From: Pseudoalteromonas tunicata
GTDB taxonomy: Bacteria; Pseudomonadota; Gammaproteobacteria; Enterobacterales; Alteromonadaceae
Length of the DNA stretch: 64,000 nt
Direction of reading: 5' to 3'
Assembly (NCBI RefSeq): GCF_002310815.1
Contig: NZ_CP011032.1
Coordinates: forward strand, 2,086,001 to 2,150,000
The translations under genes were made by a program, and so were the position numbers. The notes under the pieces were generated by a model that saw only the letters and a program-made list of their open reading frames with translations, did no database searches and had not been told where the DNA came from. Below, in pieces: positions 1 through 8,184 of the stretch. Every line of letters starts with the position of its first letter. Within the stretch, counting starts at the first letter, position 1.

Positions 1-1
1 A

Positions 2-817
2 AACCGCTATTGGGATGATGAAGCGACAGCACGACCAGAATCATTACGTGAAGATTTACACGACAGCGCGTTATTAGCGCAAGCGCAACGAGAGCAATAT
101 TTTAGAAATATCAGAGCTGCATGTGAGTCAGGCTGGGACTTTAGTAGCCGATGGTTAGCCGATGGCACTACCCTGCTTAGCATTCAAACAACTGATATCA
201 TCCCTATTGATTTAAATTGTTTGTTGTATCAACTTGAATACCAACTAGCCGAATATTTTGCCGTATTAAAACGTCCAGAAAAACAAAGCTATTTTAATCA
301 ACTGGCTGCAAGTCGTAACAAGGCAATTAATCACTATTTATGGCATAACGAGCTTAACTTTTTTGTAGACTATAATCATAAGCTTGGACTTCAATCTGAA
401 GTACTTTCTTTGGCAGGCGTAGTACCATTATTTGTACAATTGGCCACCCATCAACAAGCGTTACATGTTAACCGTAAAATTATGGCCGAATTTTTAAAAC
501 CGGGAGGGCTTGTCACCACTTTGAATAAAACAGCGCAACAATGGGACAGCCCCAATGGCTGGGCACCATTGCAGTGGTTTGCGGTGCAAGGATTTAACTA
601 TTACGGATTTAACGCTGACGCCCAAACAATTATCGCTCGCTGGTTAACCATGATAGAGGCCAACTTTGCCACCGATCATTGCTTACTTGAAAAATACAAT
701 GTTTGCGATCCTGCTCACCGAGCCGGAGGCGGAGAATATAAGGTGCAGCAAGGTTTTGGTTGGACCAATGGCGTAACGGCTCGCTTTTACAAATTAACAG
801 AGCAAATAAACGCATAA
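2..817 (+). CDS. Trehalase (GH37), C-terminal part, 5' end outside window
   Basis: This is the C-terminal 271 residues of a family 37 trehalase, which hydrolyses alpha,alpha-trehalose to two glucoses. The open frame continues to the left edge, so the start is missing. Family signatures are clear: an RPESLRED stretch near the start, ESGWDFSSRW, the QWDSPNGWAP motif, and the glycine-rich GGGEY...GFGWTNGV motif before the end. The typical protein is about 500-560 residues, so roughly half is present. I cannot say whether it is the periplasmic (TreA-like) or cytoplasmic (TreF-like) form because the N-terminus is absent. A hairpin terminator follows about 40 bases after the stop. Confidence 0.93.
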   Translation, partial: NRYWDDEATARPESLREDLHDSALLAQAQREQYFRNIRAACESGWDFSSRWLADGTTLLSIQTTDIIPIDLNCLLYQLEYQLAEYFAVLKRPEKQSYFNQLAASRNKAINHYLWHNELNFFVDYNHKLGLQSEVLSLAGVVPLFVQLATHQQALHVNRKIMAEFLKPGGLVTTLNKTAQQWDSPNGWAPLQWFAVQGFNYYGFNADAQTIIARWLTMIEANFATDHCLLEKYNVCDPAHRAGGGEYKVQQGFGWTNGVTARFYKLTEQINA

Positions 818-856
818 TTTACTCAAACAGTAGAACGGGCTAAATTGAGAACAAAT

Positions 857-888
857 AAAAAGAGCGCATTTCATAATGCGCTTTTTTA
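857..888. terminator. Bidirectional intrinsic terminator
   Basis: The arms AGCGCATT (863-870) and AATGCGCT (875-882) are perfectly complementary, with a T-run on the plus side and an A-run on the left side. It sits between the convergent trehalase and Sua5 genes and could serve both. Confidence 0.8.
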
Positions 889-904
889 TGCTTTAAATTT
901 GGCT

Positions 905-1879
905 TTACCCTAAATGGGTGGCGGCTCGTTTTAATCTGTCGTGCGCTGCCAGCCATTGCTGGCCTTGTGGTGGGCTTTCAAGCCAAATTTCGGCTAAACC
1001 GAGTGTGTCGGCTTTTCCTAATTCACGAAACAACACTTGGCCATAGTCTTTGGCATCTGTTGGCATTGCAACGAAGTGCACATTCGGTTTATCGCTTTTG
1101 GTCTCGAAGCTTAACAATGCAATTTGAGCGGTCACACTTTGTAGTGCTTCGTTTAACTGGGTTTTGTTCATAACTCGAAGCAGCGTATTGGGCTGATAAT
1201 GGGCTTTAACGTTGCCGGGTACCGCTTTGTTATGTTGCTGCGGCTGAGTCACTGGTTGCCCTAAAACTGCACTGAGTTCATTGGCTGTAATGGGGCCTGC
1301 TCGCAAAATCTGTACGGTATCGCCTGTTAAGTCAACAATGGTTGACTCTAACCCATGCTCACAGGCACCGCCATCAAGTACTGCGGCTAATTTGCCGTTA
1401 AGTCCAGTTAATACATGCTCAGCACAGGTTGGGCTAAGCTTTTTATACGGATTGGCCGAAGGTGCGGCAACCGCTAAATCATACTGTTGTAATAAGCTTA
1501 ATAATGCAGGATGTGCCGGCACTCTGAGTCCCACCGTCGTCAAACCTCCAGTTACCACATCACTGACGCCCTCGGCTTTATTGAGCAATAGCGTTAACGG
1601 GCCGGGCCAAAATGCGGCGGCTAGTTTTAGTGCCGTTTCAGGCACTGTTTTTGCCCAATCGGCCATTTTTGTGTGATCAGCTAAATGCACAATAAGAGGA
1701 TGATTTGTTGGGCGACCTTTTGCGGCAAAAATTTTTGCTACCGCTTGTGCATTACGCGCATCGGCCGCGAGGCCATAAACGGTTTCGGTTGGTACGGCTA
1801 CAAGCTCACCTTGCTCAATTAACTGGGCAGCTTTTGCAATATCGGCTTGCTGCTGAGCTGATAATACTAAGGTTTTCAT
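905..1879 (-). CDS. sua5: L-threonylcarbamoyladenylate synthase, Sua5 type
   Basis: Sua5/YrdC-family enzyme that makes threonylcarbamoyl-AMP from threonine, bicarbonate and ATP, the first step of t6A37 tRNA modification. The N-terminal YrdC domain (about residues 10-200) shows PTETVYGLAADA, KGRPTNHPLIVH, TVGLRVPAHP and AAPSAN. At 324 residues it is longer than the E. coli TsaC type (about 190) and has the C-terminal Sua5 domain, beginning after the AVPGNVKAHY linker. The start codon overlaps the stop of the upstream minus-strand gene by four bases, so the two are probably translationally coupled. The family assignment is firm. The choice between a sua5 and a tsaC name is only a matter of architecture. 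Confidence 0.93.
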   Translation of the reverse strand: MKTLVLSAQQQADIAKAAQLIEQGELVAVPTETVYGLAADARNAQAVAKIFAAKGRPTNHPLIVHLADHTKMADWAKTVPETALKLAAAFWPGPLTLLLNKAEGVSDVVTGGLTTVGLRVPAHPALLSLLQQYDLAVAAPSANPYKKLSPTCAEHVLTGLNGKLAAVLDGGACEHGLESTIVDLTGDTVQILRAGPITANELSAVLGQPVTQPQQHNKAVPGNVKAHYQPNTLLRVMNKTQLNEALQSVTAQIALLSFETKSDKPNVHFVAMPTDAKDYGQVLFRELGKADTLGLAEIWLESPPQGQQWLAAHDRLKRAATHLG

Positions 1880-2715
1880 GGATTACACCTTGGGCAATAA
1901 TCTGGCTGGGCGAATGCTTCAGCCTCTGGGTAAATATCTGTATGTAAGCAGTGTTGGCATTTTGCAATACGATGCTTTATTTTTTCAGTGGGTGTATTAC
2001 AGAGCTCACAAGGTAAGCCGGTTTCATAGTGTTCAGGCCAAAAACCCGGTGTACTACATTTAGGACACTCGCACTTTAAACGCTCAACCAAGTTTTGCGC
2101 CGCTTTAATGATGTGAACTTGGCGCGCTGGGCACTGATGAGCCCGTAAATCATAACTGAGTTTAACTGTTCCTTGTGCTAGCCAATGGGGTAACATTGAC
2201 CTGACTTCGTCAACACTTAAGCCCTTTTGCTGCACACTGAGATTATCGGCCAGTTGTAATACCAGCCCTTGTCCCGCAGGGACTTGAGATAATAACAGCT
2301 CAGCCTCTTCAAGTTGCTTATGTTGATGAGCGTTAACCTCAAGACCTTTAACTAAAATTGGCCCATTAAATTGTCCTAATACCTTAAAACCCAGTGCTGT
2401 ATCTACATAGGCAATTAGCTCACGGTTCATTATCCCCAAGCCATAAGGACCGGGACCAAAACTGCCTTCGCTGCCAATGCCTGCATCTAACGAGGTTAAA
2501 TCCGCCGCTAGGCTTGCTTTTTCGATAGCGCACTCTTGAGGTGTTTTAAGTCGAGGAGGCTCTCCGGTAAAGCTGCCTAGCAAGTCGGTATCAAAATCGG
2601 TGGTCAATACTAGGTTACTGGCAAATGATGACATAAAAGCCGGTGCAATTTGCCCAGCTTTGCCATGCAAAGTAAGTAAGCCTATATGTTTTTTAACTGT
2701 CATTTTAAGGGCCAT
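1876..2715 (-). CDS. DUF6671-like protein with zinc-ribbon-like C-terminus
   Basis: 279-residue cytoplasmic protein that I recognise as resembling the uncharacterised DUF6671 family (DFDTDLLGSFTGE motif, then CAIEKASLAA and an EGSFGP motif). No function is known to me. The last 70 residues hold a CECPKC pair, CELC, CQHC and CPRC, which is the spacing expected of one or two zinc ribbons. It overlaps the downstream sua5 gene by four bases, so the two form an operon, and a link to RNA modification is possible but is only inference from position. The start is uncertain: the first ATG (2715) and an in-frame ATG four codons later (2703) both lack a good ribosome binding site. Confidence 0.75.
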   Translation of the reverse strand: MALKMTVKKHIGLLTLHGKAGQIAPAFMSSFASNLVLTTDFDTDLLGSFTGEPPRLKTPQECAIEKASLAADLTSLDAGIGSEGSFGPGPYGLGIMNRELIAYVDTALGFKVLGQFNGPILVKGLEVNAHQHKQLEEAELLLSQVPAGQGLVLQLADNLSVQQKGLSVDEVRSMLPHWLAQGTVKLSYDLRAHQCPARQVHIIKAAQNLVERLKCECPKCSTPGFWPEHYETGLPCELCNTPTEKIKHRIAKCQHCLHTDIYPEAEAFAQPDYCPRCNP

Positions 2716-2841
2716 ATAAGTTTATGAAATGGCGCTCAATCATCTATTGATAACCCATTAATCTAAAGGCGTTATTGTGCAAAGTTTAAATACATAAGTA
2801 AAATACATAATTAATGAATTTTCGTTCTGTTAAAGTGAACA

Positions 2842-3738
2842 ATGAACCGATTAAACTATCATCATCTTTACTATTTTTGGCAGGTTGCAAAAATAGGTAA
2901 TTTAACTAAAACCGCTGAGCAGTTACATGTTTCACAATCGGCTTTGTCGGCACAAATAAAGCAACTAGAGCAAAATCTAGGTATTAGCTTATTTAATCGC
3001 ACAGGGCGACAGCTTACTTTGACCGAAAGTGGTCATCATACTTTACGCTATGCTGAGGATATTTTTAGTAAAGGGGCCGAACTTGAACAGTTACTGGCAT
3101 CAGGTCTTGATCCTGAGCATGCCACAATCCGCATTGGCACCCTTGCAACCATGTCACGTAATTTTATTGAGGCACTCATTGCCCCTTTGCTCAGTCAAGG
3201 TGATTGCCGTTTCATATTTAAGTCTATGGATCAAGCCAAATTACTCAACGCATTAGCAGACCACCAGCTCGACTTTGCGCTAACAAATATTGCAGTGCTT
3301 GGCAGCAATAAACAACTATGGCAAAGCCAACTACTCGCTCATCAACCCGTTGTCATTGTTGGGCCACCTAATTTAGCATTATCTGGGGATTTAAACGCTC
3401 AATATCAGAGGCAAAACTGGGTCTTACCCACCGTAGAAAGCCCACTTCGAACGTCATTTGATGCACTTTGTGCCCATTATCAACTAAAAACAAACGTAGT
3501 AGCTGAAGCAGATGATATGGCAATGCTCAGGCTACTTGCCCGCGACAGTGGCGCTTTGGCGGTACTGCCTAAAATTGTGGTTGAAGATGAACTAAAAAGT
3601 GGTGTATTACAGCAATACCTTGAACTACCCAATAGCTATGAAAATTGCTACGCCTTAACCGTGCCCCGCCAACGTACTCATCCAAAATTAGCAAGTTTAT
3701 TGGCAATGTTGGGCGCCCAAGCAACAGCAACGTTATAA
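2842..3738 (+). CDS. LysR-family transcriptional regulator, NhaR-like
   Basis: 298-residue LysR-type regulator. The N-terminal winged helix (residues 1-65) starts with LNYHHLYYFWQVA, which closely resembles the NhaR subgroup that controls sodium/proton antiporters. It continues with a helix-turn-helix around SQSALSAQIKQLE and the effector-binding domain from about residue 90. It is divergent from the DUF6671-like gene, with 126 bases between, but no antiporter gene lies next to it. NhaR-like proteins also act outside sodium response, so the regulated genes are unknown. The start at 2842 is supported by alignment with the conserved N-terminus rather than by a strong ribosome binding site. Confidence 0.85.
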   Translation: MNRLNYHHLYYFWQVAKIGNLTKTAEQLHVSQSALSAQIKQLEQNLGISLFNRTGRQLTLTESGHHTLRYAEDIFSKGAELEQLLASGLDPEHATIRIGTLATMSRNFIEALIAPLLSQGDCRFIFKSMDQAKLLNALADHQLDFALTNIAVLGSNKQLWQSQLLAHQPVVIVGPPNLALSGDLNAQYQRQNWVLPTVESPLRTSFDALCAHYQLKTNVVAEADDMAMLRLLARDSGALAVLPKIVVEDELKSGVLQQYLELPNSYENCYALTVPRQRTHPKLASLLAMLGAQATATL

Positions 3739-3935
3739 GTAACGATTAAAAAGAAGCTAAACAACGGGTATTTTATCAGTAATGAGCAATACTCTTTAAC
3801 AGCAAAAATTTAATTACAAGTGATTAATTCTGTTAATAATTGCAATAATTAATACTATGCTATTATCAGTGAGTAAAATGCGTAACTCGTTTCGCTAATA
3901 CCCTATTTGCTCGATTTTTATTCGGTAAGGATATA

Positions 3936-6641
3936 ATGCAATCAATAAGTCCAAAAAGCTCGCAACTTAAAAAATCGATTTTACACTCTTTATGGCTGCC
4001 ATTAGTTGCACTTGTTATGGGTTTATCTTTGGCGATTCATTTTAATCAAGTGGCTGTTAAAGAAGAGCAAAGTGTGATTCAAAATGCACTTAATGAGCGC
4101 TTATCCCATATTACCGAAAATGTTAAAGACAGTGTCACTTTATATGGCTATGCCTTACAAAGTTTACGAAGCAATATTTCAACCATTGGCTTAGATAATT
4201 TTAATTATCAAAAAATGCAGATCTATATCCAGTCTCACAGTTACAATGACGATTACCCTGAGCCGCGTGGTTTGGGGCTCATTCGATTAGTCAAACCGCA
4301 AGATCAAACTGCTTTTATTGAAATGGCAAAAGCTGAACGTCCTGATAATACCTTTAATATCAGGCAACTTGCGCCTCACAACGATGACTTGTTTATTATT
4401 CAATATATCGAACCGGAATCTCGCAATAAACAAGCTGTTGGCCTTGATATTGGTTCTGAAGCAATGCGCCGCAACGCCGCTTTAAATGCCGCCGAATACG
4501 ATTCCCCCAGGTTAACCGGCCCAATTACCCTAGTTCAAGCCAATCAAAAAACACAACAAGGTTTTTTGATTTTAAGTCCGGTATTCAATTCACTTACGCC
4601 CCCTACTACTTCGAAGCAACGCGTAGCAAATGTAGTGGCATGGAGTTATTCACCTATCTTAATCGATGAAGTATTAAGTGATGTTAGTAGTTTAAAAGCC
4701 GATATTATTTTATCAATTAGCGACCAAACTACACAGAGCCCACAACAGTTTTATACCTTTGGTGATATGGCTTTTGCTCTGAATGAGCACCGCAGTGTGC
4801 ACACTATCGATTTACTGGGACGACAATGGCAATTAACGTTAACAGCAACACCTGAATTTTTAAACGAACTAAATTTAGCGCCGCCTTACCAAGCGTTTGG
4901 TGCTGTAATGACCATTACATTTACCATCATGCTTGCGCTATTTAGTGGTCAATTAATTTTAATGCGCCAATCGCAAATGAAAGCCTATGAATTAGAACTG
5001 GCCCAAGCTCGCGAAAAAGCGCTGACAGAAGCCAATTTAAAACTTGAAGAACAAGTCGAGCAACGCGCATCTGAGATTGCCAATATAAACTTATTGCAAA
5101 AAAGAATATTAGAAGCATCGAGTTACGCCATTATTACAACCGATATCAAAGGCATAATTACCCTTATCAACCCCGCTGGTGAAAAAATGCTCGGCTATAG
5201 CGTCAATGAACTTGTTGGTAAACTCAACCCAGGTATTTTTCATCTACCAGATGAGATAATGACAAGAGCCCAAGCCCTCAGTGATGAACTTGGTACTCAG
5301 ATAGAACCTGGTTTTGAGGTCTTTGTTGCTAAAGCGCGTATTGGACAACAGGATATAAATCGTTGGACCTATGTTCATAAAGAAGGTAAACAGTTCCAAG
5401 TAAAACTAAGCATCAACAGCTTATATAATGAATTTAATGAACTAGTAGGTTTTTTAGGGATTGCATCGGATTTAACCGAACAGCTTAAACGCGAACAAGC
5501 CCTTGCCCATGCCAAAGATCGCGCCGAAAAAGCAGTAAAAGTGAAGTCTGAGTTTTTAGCGAACATGAGCCATGAAATTCGCACTCCGATGAATGGGCTA
5601 TTTGGAGTAATGCAATTACTTAAACAAGAAAATCTCTCTTCTGATGGAAAAAACCTGCTTGATAAAGCCTTGTATTCAGCTAAAAACTTAACGGTTATCA
5701 TTAATGACATTTTAGATTTTTCTAAAATAGAAGCAGGAAAACTCACCCTTGAACTGACTAATTTCAAACTATCAGAATTAATTGAGCATATTAACTCCGA
5801 TTTATCAGTTAATGCTTTTAACAAACAAATCGATTTAACGTTTGAGATTAATGTTAAACACGACTTTTGGTTTGGTGATCCCATTCGTATCCGGCAAATT
5901 CTGCTCAATATAATTTCAAATGCAATTAAATTTACGAATACTGGCGGCGTAAAGGTTTTGGTTAACGCCTTACCCACATCTAATGGGCTGCAAATCTCAG
6001 TGATAGATACCGGGATTGGCATCGCGCCAGATGCGATTGAACGTTTATTTAATCGTTTTGAACAAGCGGATAAATCAACGACTCGTAAATATGGCGGTAC
6101 TGGCCTTGGTTTATCGATATCTCAATCTTTAATTGATTTAATGCAAGGTGAAATCAGCGTAACAAGTGAAGAAAACAAAGGCACCAGCTTTAGTATTATG
6201 ATCCCACTTGTACAAGCGCATGTGCAACAAAACACGCCACCCCATGTTATTACGCAATTAAATCTTGATCATAAAACCATATTAATAGCAGAAGATAATG
6301 CCATCAATATCATTATTGTCACGGCGATGCTTAAACCAACTAATGCAACATTAATCATCGCCAATAATGGTCTAGAGGCGATAGAGCTAACCCAACAGCA
6401 CCAACCTGATCTTATTTTAATGGATATACAAATGCCTGAAATGGACGGGATCACCGCTTGCCAACATATCAAAGCGTTTGACCCTTTTATTCCCATCGTA
6501 GCCCTGACCGCCAATGCTTTTGCAGAAGACAAAATTTTATATGCCAAAGTTGGTTTTAACGGTTATTTAGCTAAGCCGTTAGATTCTGACCAATTAATGT
6601 CTGTGATACATAAGGCCCTAAATGCCAAAATGACTCTCTAA
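3936..6641 (+). CDS. Hybrid sensor histidine kinase (CHASE-PAS-HisKA-HATPase-REC)
   Basis: 901-residue inner-membrane hybrid kinase. It has a first membrane helix at about residues 17-36, a periplasmic CHASE-type domain (about 75-260, including PRGLGLIRLV), a second membrane helix at about 322-342, and a short coiled coil. A PAS domain follows (about 385-515), then HisKA with the phosphorylatable His546 in NMSHEIRTPMNG. The ATPase domain carries NIISNAIKFT and GGTGLGLSI, and a C-terminal receiver domain has its phospho-acceptor Asp830 in LILMDIQMPEMDG. CHASE domains sense extracellular small molecules, and the ligand here is unknown. It stands alone without an adjacent response regulator or Hpt gene. 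The ribosome binding site GGTAAGG lies just before the ATG. Confidence 0.92.
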   Translation: MQSISPKSSQLKKSILHSLWLPLVALVMGLSLAIHFNQVAVKEEQSVIQNALNERLSHITENVKDSVTLYGYALQSLRSNISTIGLDNFNYQKMQIYIQSHSYNDDYPEPRGLGLIRLVKPQDQTAFIEMAKAERPDNTFNIRQLAPHNDDLFIIQYIEPESRNKQAVGLDIGSEAMRRNAALNAAEYDSPRLTGPITLVQANQKTQQGFLILSPVFNSLTPPTTSKQRVANVVAWSYSPILIDEVLSDVSSLKADIILSISDQTTQSPQQFYTFGDMAFALNEHRSVHTIDLLGRQWQLTLTATPEFLNELNLAPPYQAFGAVMTITFTIMLALFSGQLILMRQSQMKAYELELAQAREKALTEANLKLEEQVEQRASEIANINLLQKRILEASSYAIITTDIKGIITLINPAGEKMLGYSVNELVGKLNPGIFHLPDEIMTRAQALSDELGTQIEPGFEVFVAKARIGQQDINRWTYVHKEGKQFQVKLSINSLYNEFNELVGFLGIASDLTEQLKREQALAHAKDRAEKAVKVKSEFLANMSHEIRTPMNGLFGVMQLLKQENLSSDGKNLLDKALYSAKNLTVIINDILDFSKIEAGKLTLELTNFKLSELIEHINSDLSVNAFNKQIDLTFEINVKHDFWFGDPIRIRQILLNIISNAIKFTNTGGVKVLVNALPTSNGLQISVIDTGIGIAPDAIERLFNRFEQADKSTTRKYGGTGLGLSISQSLIDLMQGEISVTSEENKGTSFSIMIPLVQAHVQQNTPPHVITQLNLDHKTILIAEDNAINIIIVTAMLKPTNATLIIANNGLEAIELTQQHQPDLILMDIQMPEMDGITACQHIKAFDPFIPIVALTANAFAEDKILYAKVGFNGYLAKPLDSDQLMSVIHKALNAKMTL

Positions 6642-6685
6642 GGCAGTTTAGAGAATAAGACACACCCTGTGTTAGCTAACTCAGA

Positions 6686-7297
6686 TTAGCCGTAAATTTG
6701 CCAGCCCATATATTTAACATCTGCAAGTTTGAGCATAGCTAAATCTTCCTCGGTATCTCCATAAGCAAAGACCTGATCAAAATTTGATAAATCAAATTGG
6801 CTGAGTACTCGCTTAACTTTCATTTCATTACTACAGTCATCCGCGACAAATTTTCCTGTTGCGTAGCCATTTTTTAGTGCGACTTCATTACAAATAAGTG
6901 CTAAACCTTGCTCCTGACACCAATGCGTTAAATACAGATTTAACGAGGCTGAGACGACCACTACGGTATCACCTTGCAGCTTATGATAGAGAATTCGCTC
7001 CAAAGCATTTTTTCGCAAATACTGCGGGATGATTTCTGTAGAAAATTGTTTGCCTTGTTGGTTCAGCGATTCAAATTTGCGGCCAAAAAGTGCTAAAAAG
7101 GCACTCATTTTTCGTAAGGCGATAGGACTCAATAACCCTCTTTTGTATAAAATATAGAATGGCAAAATAATGAGGTTACCGATTGTTTTGCGCATTCTTG
7201 AGGCGCTGTATTTTAAAAAAATGCTAAACAATTCTCGCTCGGTAATTGTGCCGTCAAAATCAAACAATGCTATGTTTTGCTTTTTTCCATTCGCCAT
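6686..7297 (-). CDS. HAD-IB family hydrolase (phosphoserine-phosphatase-like)
   Basis: HAD-superfamily phosphatase of the IB type. Motif I is FDFDGTIT near residue 13, motif II is the VVSASL stretch, and motif III/IV is YGDTEEDLAML near the C-terminus. Such enzymes remove phosphate from small metabolites or phospholipid headgroups, and the substrate is unknown. The open frame extends 31 codons further upstream, but those residues do not look like the family, and the ATG at 7297 starts four residues or so before the first beta strand, so I placed the start there (203 residues). The ribosome binding site is weak (GGGA). It is convergent with the histidine kinase gene. Confidence 0.85.
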   Translation of the reverse strand: MANGKKQNIALFDFDGTITERELFSIFLKYSASRMRKTIGNLIILPFYILYKRGLLSPIALRKMSAFLALFGRKFESLNQQGKQFSTEIIPQYLRKNALERILYHKLQGDTVVVVSASLNLYLTHWCQEQGLALICNEVALKNGYATGKFVADDCSNEMKVKRVLSQFDLSNFDQVFAYGDTEEDLAMLKLADVKYMGWQIYG

Positions 7298-7545
7298 AAA
7301 AATTCCCGTCATTAAAGTTTTTTCAATGGTATCAAATATTAGCAAGCTTGCATCATATGTGACAGATAAACAGACTAAGACATAAATCACTTCTGAATTA
7401 TTTCATTCCCTTATCATTTTTCGCCATTAATCACCCCTTTTAACCATTCATCACTTAGGCAAAAACACCTTACTTAATCTCCCCTAATCTTACCTCAACG
7501 AAACGAAATACATCGCTTCAAATTTAACAGAAAAGGATAATTATT

Positions 7546-7686
7546 ATGAACACTTCAAAATTTGACATTGCAATGGCAACTTCTTTAACAGGTTTAATCG
7601 TTGGTGGTTTAGTGATTGCAGGCATGGCCAGTGCTTTATTAGTTGGCACTATAGTAGGTGGTGCGGTTGTATTAGCAACACGCTAA
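7546..7686 (+). CDS. Small glycine-rich hydrophobic peptide, 46 aa
   Basis: A short open frame with a good ribosome binding site (AAAAGGA ending eight to nine bases before the ATG). It encodes a 46-residue peptide: a polar N-terminus of about nine residues, then one long hydrophobic stretch rich in Gly, Ala, Val and Leu with several G-xxx-G style spacings, ending in Thr-Arg. It would form a single membrane helix or a membrane-active peptide. I recognise no family. It lies 89 bases before a second small gene on the same strand, and the pair sits between a HAD hydrolase and an M6 metalloprotease. Coding status rests on the ribosome binding site and the amino-acid pattern only. Confidence 0.55.
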   Translation: MNTSKFDIAMATSLTGLIVGGLVIAGMASALLVGTIVGGAVVLATR

Positions 7687-7774
7687 ATAGATTGACTACA
7701 AACAACCGGGTGAGACTAAAAATATTAACCTTTTTAGATTATTGCCTCATTAAAAAAAGGAGTAGGACAAGGAC

Positions 7775-7951
7775 ATGAAAGTAAAAACACTGATGATAGC
7801 AACGTTTTCATTGATTGTTGTTGGTACAGTGGCAGAGGGTTACAACCTGGCACATCACGAAGAAATGGCGTTGTCAAAATGTAAAACCGAGCACAATATT
7901 GACTATGTCGATAGCAAAGGATTTAAATGTAAAACCACTCAGACACCATAA
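7775..7951 (+). CDS. Small exported peptide with two cysteines, 58 aa
   Basis: A 58-residue open frame preceded by AAGGAG (7757-7762) and a second AAGG closer to the ATG. The N-terminus (MKVKTLMIATFSLIVVGTVA) is a lysine-plus-hydrophobic signal sequence or membrane anchor. The remaining 38 residues are polar with a C-K-T...K-C-K-T pattern that could form one disulfide. No family is recognised. It is followed by a strong intrinsic terminator, which supports its being the last gene of a small transcription unit with the 46-residue peptide upstream. Confidence 0.6.
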   Translation: MKVKTLMIATFSLIVVGTVAEGYNLAHHEEMALSKCKTEHNIDYVDSKGFKCKTTQTP

Positions 7952-7986
7952 GGCGATGCCTATGACCAATTATCAAAATGAATAAA

Positions 7987-8025
7987 AGCACTTAACCTAC
8001 AAATTCAGCGTTAAGTGCTTTTTTT
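7987..8025 (+). terminator. Intrinsic terminator after the small-peptide genes
   Basis: A ten-base perfect stem, AGCACTTAAC (7987-7996) with GTTAAGTGCT (8010-8019), is followed by a run of seven T. It closes the two-gene unit of small peptides. Confidence 0.85.
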
Positions 8026-8184
8026 ATGCCTGCAAGCGTTATGCAGTATTAACGAATTTACATTCGGCTGATGGTCTTAATCCTTACCCTGCATTTTTTA
8101 ACAATGACCCATACGTAATTCAATTGACCAATTTAAGTGTTTGCAATAAACAACATTTTTACTGAGCTAAAGAATAAAGCTGAA

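Noticed and set aside
5375..6022. 215-codon frame on the minus strand inside the hybrid kinase gene
   Set aside because: It lies fully antisense to a strongly recognisable kinase domain, has no ribosome binding site and has serine-rich shadow composition.
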